Assembly: GCA_024402135.1 (NCBI GenBank)
Contig: JAKSJN010000015.1
Coordinates: forward strand, 1-50,214
Reading direction: 5' to 3'
From: Bacteroidales bacterium
GTDB taxonomy: Bacteria; Bacteroidota; Bacteroidia; Bacteroidales; UBA932
Length of the DNA: 50,214 nt
Shown here: one piece after another, positions 8,357 to 16,115 of the stretch
How the letters are laid out: each line of letters starts with the position of its first letter
How positions within the stretch are numbered: the first letter of the stretch is position 1
The notes under the pieces: model-generated
Seen by the model: the letters and a program-made list of their open reading frames with translations, nothing else
Told to the model about the DNA's origin: nothing
Databases searched by the model: none
Position numbers and translations under genes: made by a program

Positions 8357-9189
8357 TGGGCTGGTGGCAAGCAATCCTGCTCGGTATAGTCCAGGGACTT
8401 ACCGAGTTCCTTCCTGTCAGCAGCAGCGGCCATCTCATGATAGCCCGGGAGCTTTTCGGGGTTGAGGCTGAAGGATTTCTCGATTTCACCGTCATGGTGC
8501 ATTTCGGCACCGTTCTCAGCACGGTAGTCATTTTCTGGGGCGTCATATGGAATCTTCTGAAAGGCCTCTTGAAATTCAGATACAATGACGAGACAGACTA
8601 TGTGTGCAAGATAATCATCTCGATGATACCTGTATTCGTGGTCGGAATGTTCTTCAAGGATAATGTCGAGGCGCTTTTCGGAGATTCTCTGGCAACAGTG
8701 GCGGTCTGTCTGCTGGTAACAGCGGCGCTTCTTCTGCTTTCAGACATGGATGTTCCTGCTATCATCCGCCGCAAGTCGGGGAAGGTCGCCGAGTCCGATC
8801 ATAGAAATGGTATTTCATATCTCCAGGCTTTTATAGTGGGTCTTGGCCAGGCTGTGGCCGTAGCTCCCGGTCTGTCCCGTTCAGGCACTACGATTGCGAC
8901 CGGTCTCATCACCGGCGTCAAGCGCAGCGTGATGGCTGAATTCTCTTTCCTGATGGTGCTGGTTCCTATTCTCGGTGAGCAGCTCCTCGATCTTATGGAT
9001 GGCATTTCCGGCGAGGCTGAACTTGCTTCGGGCGTAGGCACCCTTCCTTTGCTGCTTGGATTCATCTCCGCCTTCGTGTCGGGTCTTTTTGCATGCAAGG
9101 TGATGGTTGCTCTGGTAAAGAAATCCAAGCTCCGCTGGTTCGCAGTCTACTGCGCTGTTGTGGCTGCTGCAATATTCATTTTTGCATAG
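8356..9189 (+). CDS. uppP: Undecaprenyl-diphosphatase
   Basis: The 277-residue polytopic membrane protein has both UppP/BacA signature regions: GLTEFLPVSSSGHL near the N-terminus and PGLSRSGTTIATGL in the middle. It dephosphorylates undecaprenyl diphosphate so the lipid carrier can be reused in peptidoglycan and surface-glycan synthesis; overproduction gives bacitracin tolerance. The start is ATG 8356, overlapping the previous stop by one base; the in-frame GTG at 8353 is less likely. An AGGAGG motif at 8344-8349 lies 6 nt upstream, within the preceding coding sequence. Confidence 0.96.
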   Translation: MGWWQAILLGIVQGLTEFLPVSSSGHLMIARELFGVEAEGFLDFTVMVHFGTVLSTVVIFWGVIWNLLKGLLKFRYNDETDYVCKIIISMIPVFVVGMFFKDNVEALFGDSLATVAVCLLVTAALLLLSDMDVPAIIRRKSGKVAESDHRNGISYLQAFIVGLGQAVAVAPGLSRSGTTIATGLITGVKRSVMAEFSFLMVLVPILGEQLLDLMDGISGEAELASGVGTLPLLLGFISAFVSGLFACKVMVALVKKSKLRWFAVYCAVVAAAIFIFA

Positions 9190-9195
9190 TCGGCT

Positions 9196-9918
9196 GTGCG
9201 CAGGTGCGTTTACTTCCTCTCCGATGTCCACCTTGGACTTGACGTGTGCGATCCTGGCGCCCGCGAGGAAAGGCTTGTCCGTTTTTTAGAGTCGGCTCCT
9301 GCCGAAGAGACGGAGGCTGTTTATCTTCTTGGTGACGTCTGGGATTTCTGGTATGAGTACAGGGATGTGGTGCCGGCCGGTTATGCCCGTGTGTTCGCGG
9401 CGCTTCAGTCTTTGATCTCCAGGGGAGTCGAGGTCCATTTCTTCAGCGGAAACCACGACATCTGGTGCTATCGCTATTTCCAGAGCCTTGGGATCAAAGT
9501 TCATCATGGCCCTGAACTTGTCTCTCATTCGGGCAAAAGTTTCATGCTGGCTCATGGTGATGGACTCGGCCCCGGAATGCATGTCTACAAGTGCATGAAG
9601 GCTGTTTTCCGCAGCCGGATCACCCAATGGCTGTTCAGCACATTTGTCCCGGTCCGTCTTGCATTTGCCCTCGGCAAGGGCTGGTCCCGCCATAACAGGC
9701 TGGCTCGTGGAGAAAGATATGTTTTCAAGGGAGAGTCAGAACCTTTGTACAAGTGGTCGGCTGCGATCGATCCGCAGCCGGATTACTTCATTTTCGGACA
9801 TCTGCACTGCAAAGTGGATATGAAAATGCCGTCCGGAGCAGGTCTGTTCGTTCTTGGAGACTGGCTGGACGGCAGTGATGTGCTTTGCTTCGACGGTGAA
9901 TCTCTCTCTCGTCTCTAG
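9196..9918 (+). CDS. lpxH: UDP-2,3-diacylglucosamine diphosphatase (LpxH-like)
   Basis: The 240-residue protein has the calcineurin-like phosphoesterase metal motifs in order: SDVHLG, GDVWDFW, GNHD, AHGDG and GHLHC. It would hydrolyse UDP-2,3-diacylglucosamine to lipid X in lipid A synthesis. The motif spacing and the short helical insert (about 130-175) fit LpxH/LpxH2 rather than a general phosphodiesterase. Translation starts at GTG 9196, 6 nt after uppP. The stop overlaps the convergent DUF4294 gene by 4 nt. The family assignment is strong; the exact substrate is inferred. Confidence 0.85.
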   Translation: MRRCVYFLSDVHLGLDVCDPGAREERLVRFLESAPAEETEAVYLLGDVWDFWYEYRDVVPAGYARVFAALQSLISRGVEVHFFSGNHDIWCYRYFQSLGIKVHHGPELVSHSGKSFMLAHGDGLGPGMHVYKCMKAVFRSRITQWLFSTFVPVRLAFALGKGWSRHNRLARGERYVFKGESEPLYKWSAAIDPQPDYFIFGHLHCKVDMKMPSGAGLFVLGDWLDGSDVLCFDGESLSRL

Positions 9919-10697
9919 CGGTAATTCTCGGGGATGACGACCTTGTCCGGCATCTTGCCGAAGATCGAGAAGTAGAGTGTTTCGAATTCTCCGCGTTCCC
10001 ACATTTTTATAAGTTCCTCGGTTGGCCGGTCCTCCCCGTCCGGGTCGTAGTGCGCCTTGAGGTCTCCGCTGAAAAGCTTGGCGACGCCTTGCCATACAGA
10101 AGCGGCCAGGCCGCTCTTGTAGTCCTTTACGATATCATATGAGGACTTGCCTATCTCGCGGTCTATGAGCCGGCACAGGAGTTTTCCCTGTGAAATCGAC
10201 ATCTGGCGTATGATCGGTTCGAAGTCCGCCAGCAGGCGCTTCTGCCACTGGTTTATGTATTTTTCTTTCTGGATGCGGCTGAATCCCTTGGTCTCAAGAT
10301 CATGGTCGACTTCCTGGACTATGCGTGAGCACATTGAGGCATATGGCCAGGCTTTGTTGAAGTTGTAGACCAGCCTGTAATACTGTTTCCAGTCGCTCTT
10401 CTTGAGCATGGATCTGCCGAAGATCCATACGGGTGGCACGGCGTCGTAGTAAACGGTGTCCCCGTTTTCGATGAAATATGGCATCAGACCTCCGCTTGGC
10501 TTGGCGGCCTGGGTCTGCTGTCCATATCTTTGGTCGCGTTTGTTCAACTTCCTGGCTTCCTTGGCTGCTGCTTTTGCGGCTTTCTCTGCGGCCCTTGCCT
10601 CCTTGCGGCTCATGCTCTGGGCACCGGCCGTCTGGCCGAGAGCCAGGGCGGTCAGCAGGAAGATCATCAGGAATCTGGTTGTGCGTTTCGTATTCAT
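9915..10697 (-). CDS. DUF4294-family exported protein
   Basis: The 260-residue protein has a signal peptide (MNTKRTTRFLMIFLLTALALG, cut near GAQS). An Ala/Lys/Glu-rich helix (32-55, KEARAAEKAAKAAAKEARK) follows. The main domain then includes VPPVWIFGR, YYRLVYNFNKAWPYA, SMSISQGKLLCRLIDR-type helices and a final FSIFGKMPDKVVIPENYR region. These match DUF4294, a Bacteroidota family of exported proteins of unknown function. The start ATG is only about 6 nt beyond the -7 box, so the message may be nearly leaderless. Its end overlaps lpxH tail to tail. Confidence 0.8.
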   Translation of the reverse strand: MNTKRTTRFLMIFLLTALALGQTAGAQSMSRKEARAAEKAAKAAAKEARKLNKRDQRYGQQTQAAKPSGGLMPYFIENGDTVYYDAVPPVWIFGRSMLKKSDWKQYYRLVYNFNKAWPYASMCSRIVQEVDHDLETKGFSRIQKEKYINQWQKRLLADFEPIIRQMSISQGKLLCRLIDREIGKSSYDIVKDYKSGLAASVWQGVAKLFSGDLKAHYDPDGEDRPTEELIKMWERGEFETLYFSIFGKMPDKVVIPENYR

Positions 10698-10702
10698 CTT
10701 TG

Positions 10703-10734
10703 CAAAAGTAGTTAAAAAACCATTAAAGCATCAA
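10703..10734 (-). promoter_or_regulatory. Promoter of the DUF4294 gene
   Basis: On the minus strand the -7 box TACTTTTG occupies 10703-10710 and a -33 TTG occupies 10732-10734, with a 21-bp spacer. The predicted transcription start falls at or just before the ATG (10697). Confidence 0.65.
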
Positions 10735-10996
10735 TCGTGCCCGGGCGTTTCCGGCAGGTTTTCGGGTATTGTCCAAAATGCGTGAGAATATTTTTTCTCC
10801 ACTTTTGTAAGTCGTTGAAAAGACCTGTTTTAGGGGTAAAATTTTTGTGTCGAAAATGTGTGATTTTTATCGAAAATAATTACGTTTTCAAAAATTTTTA
10901 CTATCTTTGCAATCCAAAAAATTGGCCAAGTTTTGCCCAACCAGCTGAAGGTCAATGGATTAGGAATTGAATAGTTATTTTTAAAGTTATACAGAA
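10735..10996 (+). promoter_or_regulatory. Non-coding region before rplP, with -7 box and leader
   Basis: This AT-rich stretch separates divergent DUF4294 and rplP. A TATCTTTG -7 box lies at 10902-10909, predicting a leader of about 80 nt before the rplP ATG. Upstream are A/T-tracts and a direct repeat of TCGAAAAT (10850-10857 and 10870-10877, 20 bp apart). The leader contains a weak stem (TTGG with CCAA near 10922-10941). No gene is visible. It is the only promoter seen for the 22-gene ribosomal run. Confidence 0.6.
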
Positions 10997-11416
10997 ATGT
11001 TAGCACCTAAGAGAACAAAATTTAGAAGGGAGCAGAAAAACCGCATGAAGGGCATGGCCCAGAGAGGAAACCAGCTCGCATTTGGTTCTTTCGGAATCAA
11101 GACCCTTGAAAATTGTTGGCTTACTGCGCAGCAGATCGAGGCTGCACGTCAGGCTATCTCACGTTACATGAACCGTGAGGGCCAGATCTGGATCCGCGTC
11201 TTCCCTGTGAAGCCTGTAACCAAGAAGCCTCTTTCAACCCGTATGGGTAAGGGTAAGGGTGATCCTTACGGATACGTTGCTCCTATCACTCCGGGCCGCA
11301 TCCTTTTCGAGGCTGAGGGCGTTTCGCTTGCAGTTGCTAAGGAGGCTATGCGCCTCGCAGCAAACAAGCTTCCTGTTGACACCAAGTTCGTTGTCCGCAG
11401 AGATTATGTTGAATAA
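10997..11416 (+). CDS. rplP: 50S ribosomal protein L16
   Basis: The 139-residue protein has the L16 pattern: [19 protein letters not shown] start, [30 protein letters not shown], then [16 protein letters not shown]16 binds 23S rRNA near the peptidyl-transferase centre and A-site tRNA. It is the first gene of the downstream ribosomal block, with its own promoter region, whereas in most bacteria it directly follows rpsC. rpmC follows after 20 nt. Confidence 0.98.
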   Translation: MLAPKRTKFRREQKNRMKGMAQRGNQLAFGSFGIKTLENCWLTAQQIEAARQAISRYMNREGQIWIRVFPVKPVTKKPLSTRMGKGKGDPYGYVAPITPGRILFEAEGVSLAVAKEAMRLAANKLPVDTKFVVRRDYVE

Positions 11417-11436
11417 TTAATGGAGAAAAAGAGAAA

Positions 11437-11631
11437 ATGAAAATTTCTGAAGTACGCGAAATGTCTGTAGCAGATCTGCGCGATCGTATCGAGGCTGAGA
11501 AGGCCAATCTTGATACCATGAAGATCAATCACGCTATCTCTCCATTAGAGGATACGTCAAAGTTTAAGAAAACCCGCCAGGATATCGCTCGCATGATCAC
11601 TATCCTTGCCCAGAAAGAAAACCAGAACTAA
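11437..11631 (+). CDS. rpmC: 50S ribosomal protein L29
   Basis: This is a 64-residue two-helix protein. The first helix contains the L29 motif SVADLRDRIEAEKANL, and the second ends with the Arg-rich DIARMITILAQKE. It sits at the exit of the peptide tunnel. Position between rplP and rpsQ is canonical; spacing to rpsQ is 14 nt. Confidence 0.96.
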   Translation: MKISEVREMSVADLRDRIEAEKANLDTMKINHAISPLEDTSKFKKTRQDIARMITILAQKENQN

Positions 11632-11645
11632 AGAGTTATTGACTT

Positions 11646-11900
11646 ATGGAAAGAAATCTTCGTAAGGAAAGAATAGGAATCGTGGTCAGCAACAAGATGG
11701 AGAAGACCATCGTGGTTGCAGTCGAGAGAAAGGAGAAGCATCCTCTCTACGGTAAGTTCGTTAAGAAGACCACCAAGTTTGTCGCTCAGGATGAGAAGAA
11801 CGAGTGTGGTGTTGGTGATACCGTACGTATCATGGAGACCCGTCCTCTCAGCAAGACAAAGAACTGGAGATTAGTTGAAATTGTAGAAAAAGCTAAGTAA
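11646..11900 (+). CDS. rpsQ: 30S ribosomal protein S17
   Basis: The 84-residue OB-fold protein has [18 protein letters not shown] at the start and [15 protein letters not shown] in the middle, typical of S17, a primary 16S rRNA binder. The rplN start follows after 2 nt, which implies coupled translation. Confidence 0.97.
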   Translation: MERNLRKERIGIVVSNKMEKTIVVAVERKEKHPLYGKFVKKTTKFVAQDEKNECGVGDTVRIMETRPLSKTKNWRLVEIVEKAK

Positions 11901-11902
11901 TT

Positions 11903-12268
11903 ATGATACAGCAGGAAACACGTTTACAGGTGGCTGACAACAGCGGTGCAAAGGAAGTACTCTGCATCCGCGTGCTTGGCGGTACCCACCATCGTTACGC
12001 TTCTGTTGGCGACAAGATTGTCGTAGCAGTGAAGAGTGCTATCCCTGGCACCGATACCAAGAAGGGAACAGTATCCAAGGCTGTGGTTGTCCGCACCAAG
12101 AAGGAGATCCGTCGTGCAGATGGTTCATACATCCGTTTCGATGACAACGCTTGCGTTCTTCTCAACAACGCAGGTGAACTTCGCGGAACACGTATCTTCG
12201 GCCCTGTTGCACGAGAGCTGCGTGATGAGTATATGAAGATCGTTTCACTGGCACCAGAGGTCCTCTAA
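11903..12268 (+). CDS. rplN: 50S ribosomal protein L14
   Basis: The 121-residue protein matches L14 throughout ([47 protein letters not shown]). L14 contacts 23S rRNA at the subunit interface and is the docking site of silencing factor RsfS. It occupies the standard place between rpsQ and rplX. Confidence 0.98.
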   Translation: MIQQETRLQVADNSGAKEVLCIRVLGGTHHRYASVGDKIVVAVKSAIPGTDTKKGTVSKAVVVRTKKEIRRADGSYIRFDDNACVLLNNAGELRGTRIFGPVARELRDEYMKIVSLAPEVL

Positions 12269-12281
12269 TAACTGAAGAATC

Positions 12282-12599
12282 ATGAAAAAACTGAAGATTA
12301 AGAAGGGTGACACCGTGTATGTAAATGCCGGTAACGACAAGGGAAAGACCGGAAAGGTCCTCTCAGTAGACTACACCACCGACCGCGTAGTAGTAGAAGG
12401 TGTGAACATCGTCAAGAAGCACACCAAGCCAAACGCACAGCAGCCTCAGGGCGGCATCGTAGAGCACGAGGCTGGTATTCATATTTCAAACCTCAACCTT
12501 ATTGACCCTGTTTCAGGCAAGGCAACAAGAGTCGGCTACAAGATGGTTGACGACAAGAAGGTCCGTTACGCTAAGAAATCAGGAGAGGAGATCAAATAA
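12282..12599 (+). CDS. rplX: 50S ribosomal protein L24
   Basis: The 105-residue protein has a KOW motif ([20 protein letters not shown]) and the following L24 segment [14 protein letters not shown]. It initiates large-subunit assembly by binding the 5' end of 23S rRNA. rplE begins 2 nt after its stop. Confidence 0.97.
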   Translation: MKKLKIKKGDTVYVNAGNDKGKTGKVLSVDYTTDRVVVEGVNIVKKHTKPNAQQPQGGIVEHEAGIHISNLNLIDPVSGKATRVGYKMVDDKKVRYAKKSGEEIK

Positions 12600-12601
12600 T
12601 T

Positions 12602-13201
12602 ATGGCAAAGAACGCAAACAACGCTGCAGTAGCTAACGCATTGCCTGCAGGATATGTACCTACTCTCAAGAAGGTATACAAGGAGGAGATCGTTGACCGC
12701 CTGATGAAGCAGTTCTCTTATTCTACTGTGATGCAGGTTCCAAAGCTCGTCAAGATCACCCTTAACGAAGGTGTAGGCGACGCTACCCAGGACAAGAAGA
12801 TTGTAGAGGAGTCAGCAAAGGAGCTTACCGCAATCACCGGTCAGAAGGCTATCATCACCAACTCAACCAAGGACGTTTCTAACTTCAAGCTCCGTAAGGG
12901 CATGCCTATCGGTTGCAAGGTTACTCTCCGTGACGTCAAGATGTACGAGTTCCTCGAGAGACTCATCCGTGTGACTCTCCCTCGTATCCGCGACTTCAAT
13001 GGTATCTCAGAGAAGCTTGATGGTCAGGGTAACTACACCCTCGGTCTCAAGGAGCAGATCATCTTCCCAGAGATCGACATCGACAAGAACCCACGTATCC
13101 ACGGTCTCGAGATCACTTTCGTGACCTCAGCAAAGACTGACGAGGAGGCTTATGCACTTCTCAAGGAGTTCGGTCTTCCTTTCAAGAAACATAATAAATA
13201 A
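12602..13201 (+). CDS. rplE: 50S ribosomal protein L5
   Basis: The 199-residue protein includes a 13- to 18-residue N-terminal extension ([14 protein letters not shown]) ahead of the conserved start [14 protein letters not shown]. Core signatures are [30 protein letters not shown] and FPEIDIDK. L5 binds 5S rRNA and the P-site tRNA elbow. The extension is in frame with the biased codon set of the gene and begins 2 nt after rplX, so I keep it. Confidence 0.97.
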   Translation: MAKNANNAAVANALPAGYVPTLKKVYKEEIVDRLMKQFSYSTVMQVPKLVKITLNEGVGDATQDKKIVEESAKELTAITGQKAIITNSTKDVSNFKLRKGMPIGCKVTLRDVKMYEFLERLIRVTLPRIRDFNGISEKLDGQGNYTLGLKEQIIFPEIDIDKNPRIHGLEITFVTSAKTDEEAYALLKEFGLPFKKHNK

Positions 13202-13209
13202 AGATACCT

Positions 13210-13479
13210 ATGGCAAAAGAATCAATGAAGGCCCGCGAGGTAAAGCGCGCTAAGTTAGTTGCTAAGTACGCCGAGAAAAGGAAGGCTCTCAAGGAGGCAG
13301 GTGACTGGGTAGCTCTCGATAAGCTTCCTAAGAACTCTTCTTCAGTACGTCTTCACAACCGTTGCTCCCTCACCGGACGTCCAAAGGGTTACATCCGTGA
13401 GTTCGGAATCAGCCGTATCCAGTTCCGTGAGATGGCTTCCAACGGTCTCATCCCAGGCGTTAAGAAGGCTAGCTGGTAA
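13210..13479 (+). CDS. rpsN: 30S ribosomal protein S14 (zinc-independent long form)
   Basis: This 89-residue protein is the long S14 type. The C-terminal half has [18 protein letters not shown] and the end IPGVKKASW, and it lacks the paired CxxC zinc ligands of the short form. S14 helps to assemble the 30S head with S3 and S10. It is followed by the widest gap inside this operon (81 nt). Confidence 0.96.
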   Translation: MAKESMKAREVKRAKLVAKYAEKRKALKEAGDWVALDKLPKNSSSVRLHNRCSLTGRPKGYIREFGISRIQFREMASNGLIPGVKKASW

Positions 13480-13527
13480 TAGATTTATAACATATATTAT
13501 TATTAACAATCGGATATCGGGCGCGTA

Positions 13528-13542
13528 AAACCGCGTCGGTTT
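13528..13542 (+). promoter_or_regulatory. Small hairpin in the rpsH leader
   Basis: AAACCG (13528-13533) pairs perfectly with CGGTTT (13537-13542) around a CGT loop in the 81-nt rpsN-rpsH gap. There is no T-tract, so it is not an obvious terminator. It could be a processing or translational control element for S8; this is a guess from its position. Confidence 0.35.
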
Positions 13543-13560
13543 CACAAAAATCAAGTAAAA

Positions 13561-13956
13561 ATGACTGATCCAATTGCAGATTATCTCACCAGGATCCGCA
13601 ACGCTTACCTCGCAGGTAAGAAGGTTGTAGAGGTGCCTACTTCAAAGATGAAGGTGGCTATCACCAAGATCCTTTGTGAAAAGGGTTACATCCTCAGCTA
13701 CAAGGTTGTTGAGGCTGAACCACAGGGAACCATCAAGATCGCTCTCAAGTACCATCCACAGACCAAGGCAGCTGCCATCAAGAAGATCGAGCGTATCTCT
13801 TCTCCAGGTCTCAGACAGTACACCAACGTAGAGGATATGCCAAGAGTACTCAACGGTCTCGGTATCGCTATCCTTTCTACCTCTAAGGGCGTTATCACCG
13901 ACAAGGAGGCAAAGGACCTCAACGTAGGTGGTGAGGTTATATGTTATGTATATTAA
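13561..13956 (+). CDS. rpsH: 30S ribosomal protein S8
   Basis: The 131-residue protein matches S8 (MTDPIADYLTRIRNAYLAGK at the start, then ISSPGLRQYTNVEDMPRVLNG and GIAILSTSKGVITDKEA). S8 binds the central domain of 16S rRNA. In E. coli it represses the spc operon; whether that holds here cannot be seen. rplF follows after 18 nt. Confidence 0.98.
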   Translation: MTDPIADYLTRIRNAYLAGKKVVEVPTSKMKVAITKILCEKGYILSYKVVEAEPQGTIKIALKYHPQTKAAAIKKIERISSPGLRQYTNVEDMPRVLNGLGIAILSTSKGVITDKEAKDLNVGGEVICYVY

Positions 13957-13974
13957 TTCCAAAAGTATCTTATA

Positions 13975-14535
13975 ATGTCAAGAATTGGTAAATTGCCTGT
14001 AAACCTTCCGGCCGGAGTAACCGTTGAGGTACTCTCTGGTAACGTTGTAAAGGTTAAAGGACCTCTCGGCGAGTTGACCCAGAAGGTTGACCCAGATATC
14101 ACTGTCGCTGTAGAGGGCAACGAAATCAAGTTCACCCGTCCAACCGACCAGCCACGTCACCGTTCAATGCACGGTCTTTACCGCGCACTCGTGAACAACA
14201 TGGTAATCGGTGTTTCACAGGGCTTCTCTATCAAGCAGGAGTTCGTCGGCGTAGGTTACCGTGTTGAGGCTCAGGGCCAGATGGTCACCATGTCAGTTGG
14301 TTACTCACACTCTATCCAGATTCTCCTTCCAAAGGAGGTATCAGCTGAGACCCCTCAGGTTAAGAAGGGTGAGAATCCTGTTCTTATCCTCAAGAGCGCT
14401 GACAAGCAGCTCGTAGGACAGGTGGCAGCAAAGATCCGTTCATTCCGTAAGCCTGAACCATACAAGGGTAAGGGTATTAAGTACGCTGGTGAGCAGCTTC
14501 GTCGCAAGGCTGGTAAGACTGCATCCGCTAAATAA
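13975..14535 (+). CDS. rplF: 50S ribosomal protein L6
   Basis: The 186-residue protein begins MSRIGKLPVNLPAGV and has the two L6 domains, with GVSQGFSIKQEFVGVGYR between them and EPYKGKGIKYAGEQLRRKAGK near the end (cited as EPYKGKGIKYAGE and RRKAGK). L6 lies near the sarcin-ricin loop and the EF-G site. Confidence 0.98.
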   Translation: MSRIGKLPVNLPAGVTVEVLSGNVVKVKGPLGELTQKVDPDITVAVEGNEIKFTRPTDQPRHRSMHGLYRALVNNMVIGVSQGFSIKQEFVGVGYRVEAQGQMVTMSVGYSHSIQILLPKEVSAETPQVKKGENPVLILKSADKQLVGQVAAKIRSFRKPEPYKGKGIKYAGEQLRRKAGKTASAK

Positions 14536-14536
14536 T

Positions 14537-14541
14537 AGGAG
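14537..14541 (+). promoter_or_regulatory. Shine-Dalgarno-like AGGAG before rplR
   Basis: AGGAG is 8 nt upstream of the rplR ATG (14550). Most starts in this window lack such a sequence, so its presence is unusual for the phylum. Confidence 0.6.
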
Positions 14542-14549
14542 ATTGAGTT

Positions 14550-14912
14550 ATGGCATTGAATAGAATTGAAAGAAGAAGAAGAATTCATTACCGTATACGC
14601 AAGCATGTTAGTGGTACAGCTGAGCGCCCTAGAATGGTTGTCTTCAGAAGTAACAAACAGATTTACGTACAGGTTATTGATGACGAGCAGGGCAAGACAC
14701 TTGTTGCCGCTGCATCGAACGACAAGCTCCTTGCTGCTGAGTGCAAAGGCAAGAGCGGAGTTGAGGCTGCTGCTATCGTAGGTAAAGCTATCGCAGCACG
14801 TGCACTGGAGAAGGGTATCACCACCATCGCTTTCGACCGTGGCGGTTATCTTTTCCATGGTAGAGTTAAAAGTTTGGCTGACGCTGCCCGTGAAGGTGGC
14901 CTTATATTCTAA
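14550..14912 (+). CDS. rplR: 50S ribosomal protein L18
   Basis: The 120-residue protein begins with an Arg-rich tail ([16 protein letters not shown]), then [25 protein letters not shown] and the terminal [24 protein letters not shown] pattern of L18 (cited as [18 protein letters not shown]). It binds 5S rRNA with L5. It has a Shine-Dalgarno-like AGGAG upstream. Confidence 0.97.
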   Translation: MALNRIERRRRIHYRIRKHVSGTAERPRMVVFRSNKQIYVQVIDDEQGKTLVAAASNDKLLAAECKGKSGVEAAAIVGKAIAARALEKGITTIAFDRGGYLFHGRVKSLADAAREGGLIF

Positions 14913-14922
14913 TTGAAAGACT

Positions 14923-15441
14923 ATGGCAAATACAAATGTTAAAAGAGTAAAGACATCTGAACTTGAGCTCAAGGACAGACTTGTTGCCATCCAGAGAGTT
15001 ACCAAGGTAACTAAGGGTGGTCGTCACTTCCGCTTCGCAGCAATCGTTGTCGTAGGTGATGAGAACGGCGTTGTAGGCTATGGTCTCGGTAAGGCAAACG
15101 AGGTTTCTGCAGCTATCGCCAAGGGTGTTGAGGATGCAAAGAAGAACCTCGTAAAGGTTCCTATCATCAATACCACCATTCCTCACGAGCAGGAGTCAAA
15201 GTTCGGTGGATCAAAGGTATTCATGAAGCCAGCTGCGCCTGGTACCGGTGTTAAGGCAGGTGGTGCTATGCGTGCTGTATTCGAGTCAGCCGGCGTTCAG
15301 AACGTGCTCGCTAAGTCAAAGGGCTCTTCAAACCCTCACAACCTTGTAAAGGCTACCATCACCGCTCTCACCGAGATGCGTGACGCCTACACCGTTGCAG
15401 GTCTTCGTGGAGTTCCTATGTCAAAGGTGTTTAACGGCTAA
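14923..15441 (+). CDS. rpsE: 30S ribosomal protein S5
   Basis: The 172-residue protein has the S5 double-stranded RNA-binding-like domain ([39 protein letters not shown]) and the C-terminal S5 domain ([18 protein letters not shown], then [20 protein letters not shown]). It acts in decoding accuracy and lies at the mRNA entry site. The gap to rpmD contains a strong AGGAGG. Confidence 0.98.
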   Translation: MANTNVKRVKTSELELKDRLVAIQRVTKVTKGGRHFRFAAIVVVGDENGVVGYGLGKANEVSAAIAKGVEDAKKNLVKVPIINTTIPHEQESKFGGSKVFMKPAAPGTGVKAGGAMRAVFESAGVQNVLAKSKGSSNPHNLVKATITALTEMRDAYTVAGLRGVPMSKVFNG

Positions 15442-15444
15442 CAG

Positions 15445-15450
15445 AGGAGG
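15445..15450 (+). promoter_or_regulatory. Strong Shine-Dalgarno AGGAGG before rpmD
   Basis: A perfect AGGAGG, with 8 nt between it and the rpmD ATG (15459), lies in the intergenic gap, not in coding sequence. Bacteroidota initiation usually does not use this pairing. Confidence 0.7.
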
Positions 15451-15458
15451 ACACGATT

Positions 15459-15641
15459 ATGGCAAAACTCAGAATTACCCAGGTAATCAGCAAGAACGGC
15501 GAGACCAAGAGACAGATTGCAAATCTTCGTTGCCTTGGTATCCGCAAGATGCATCAGACCGTAGAGATCGAGAAGAATCCTGTATCTCTCGGTATGCTTG
15601 AAAAGGTTCGTCACCTTGTAAAGGTGGAAGAAATAGACTAA
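15459..15641 (+). CDS. rpmD: 50S ribosomal protein L30
   Basis: The 60-residue protein matches L30 (KLRITQVISKNGETKRQ, LRCLGIRKMHQTVEIEKNP, then GMLEKVRHLVKVEE). It is in the usual place between rpsE and rplO. Its start has a near-ideal Shine-Dalgarno sequence, as does the following rplO. Confidence 0.97.
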   Translation: MAKLRITQVISKNGETKRQIANLRCLGIRKMHQTVEIEKNPVSLGMLEKVRHLVKVEEID

Positions 15642-15646
15642 GGAGG
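15641..15646 (+). promoter_or_regulatory. Strong Shine-Dalgarno AGGAGG before rplO
   Basis: AGGAGG begins at the last base of the rpmD stop codon, with 10 nt between it and the rplO ATG (15657). It is the second such site in a row. Confidence 0.7.
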
Positions 15647-15656
15647 AAACTATCTT

Positions 15657-16106
15657 ATGAAACTTGAAAATCTCGCACCAGCTAAAGGTGCTGTAAAGAA
15701 CAGCAAAAGAGTAGGCCGTGGACAGGGCTCAGGCAAGGGCGGTACCGCTACCCGTGGTACCAAGGGTGCTCAGGCTCGCGCAGGTTACGAACATAAGATC
15801 GGCTTCGAGGGTGGCCAGATGCCTATCCAGCGCCGTCTTCCTAAGTTCGGCTTCACCAACCCTACCCGTGTAGAGTACAAGGCTGTAAACCTTCCTGAAA
15901 TCCAGGCTCTCTCAGAGGCTCTTGGCAAGGCTGAGATCAACATCGAGGATCTCAGAAGTGCAGGTCTCGTAAGCAGAAGCGAGCTCGTGAAGGTTCTCGG
16001 CAGAGGTGAGATCACCGCTGCTGTCAACGTCACCGCTGACGCATTCTCTAAGTCTGCCATCGAGAAGATCGAGAAGGCAGGCGGTAAGGCTACTGTTATC
16101 GAATAA
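15657..16106 (+). CDS. rplO: 50S ribosomal protein L15
   Basis: The 149-residue protein has the Gly/Arg/Lys-rich N-terminal extension of L15 (RVGRGQGSGKGGTATRGTKG) and FEGGQMPIQRRLPKFGF, followed by the globular C-terminal domain. L15 is a late-assembly 23S binder. secY follows after 9 nt. Confidence 0.98.
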   Translation: MKLENLAPAKGAVKNSKRVGRGQGSGKGGTATRGTKGAQARAGYEHKIGFEGGQMPIQRRLPKFGFTNPTRVEYKAVNLPEIQALSEALGKAEINIEDLRSAGLVSRSELVKVLGRGEITAAVNVTADAFSKSAIEKIEKAGGKATVIE

Positions 16107-16115
16107 TAATCGACG

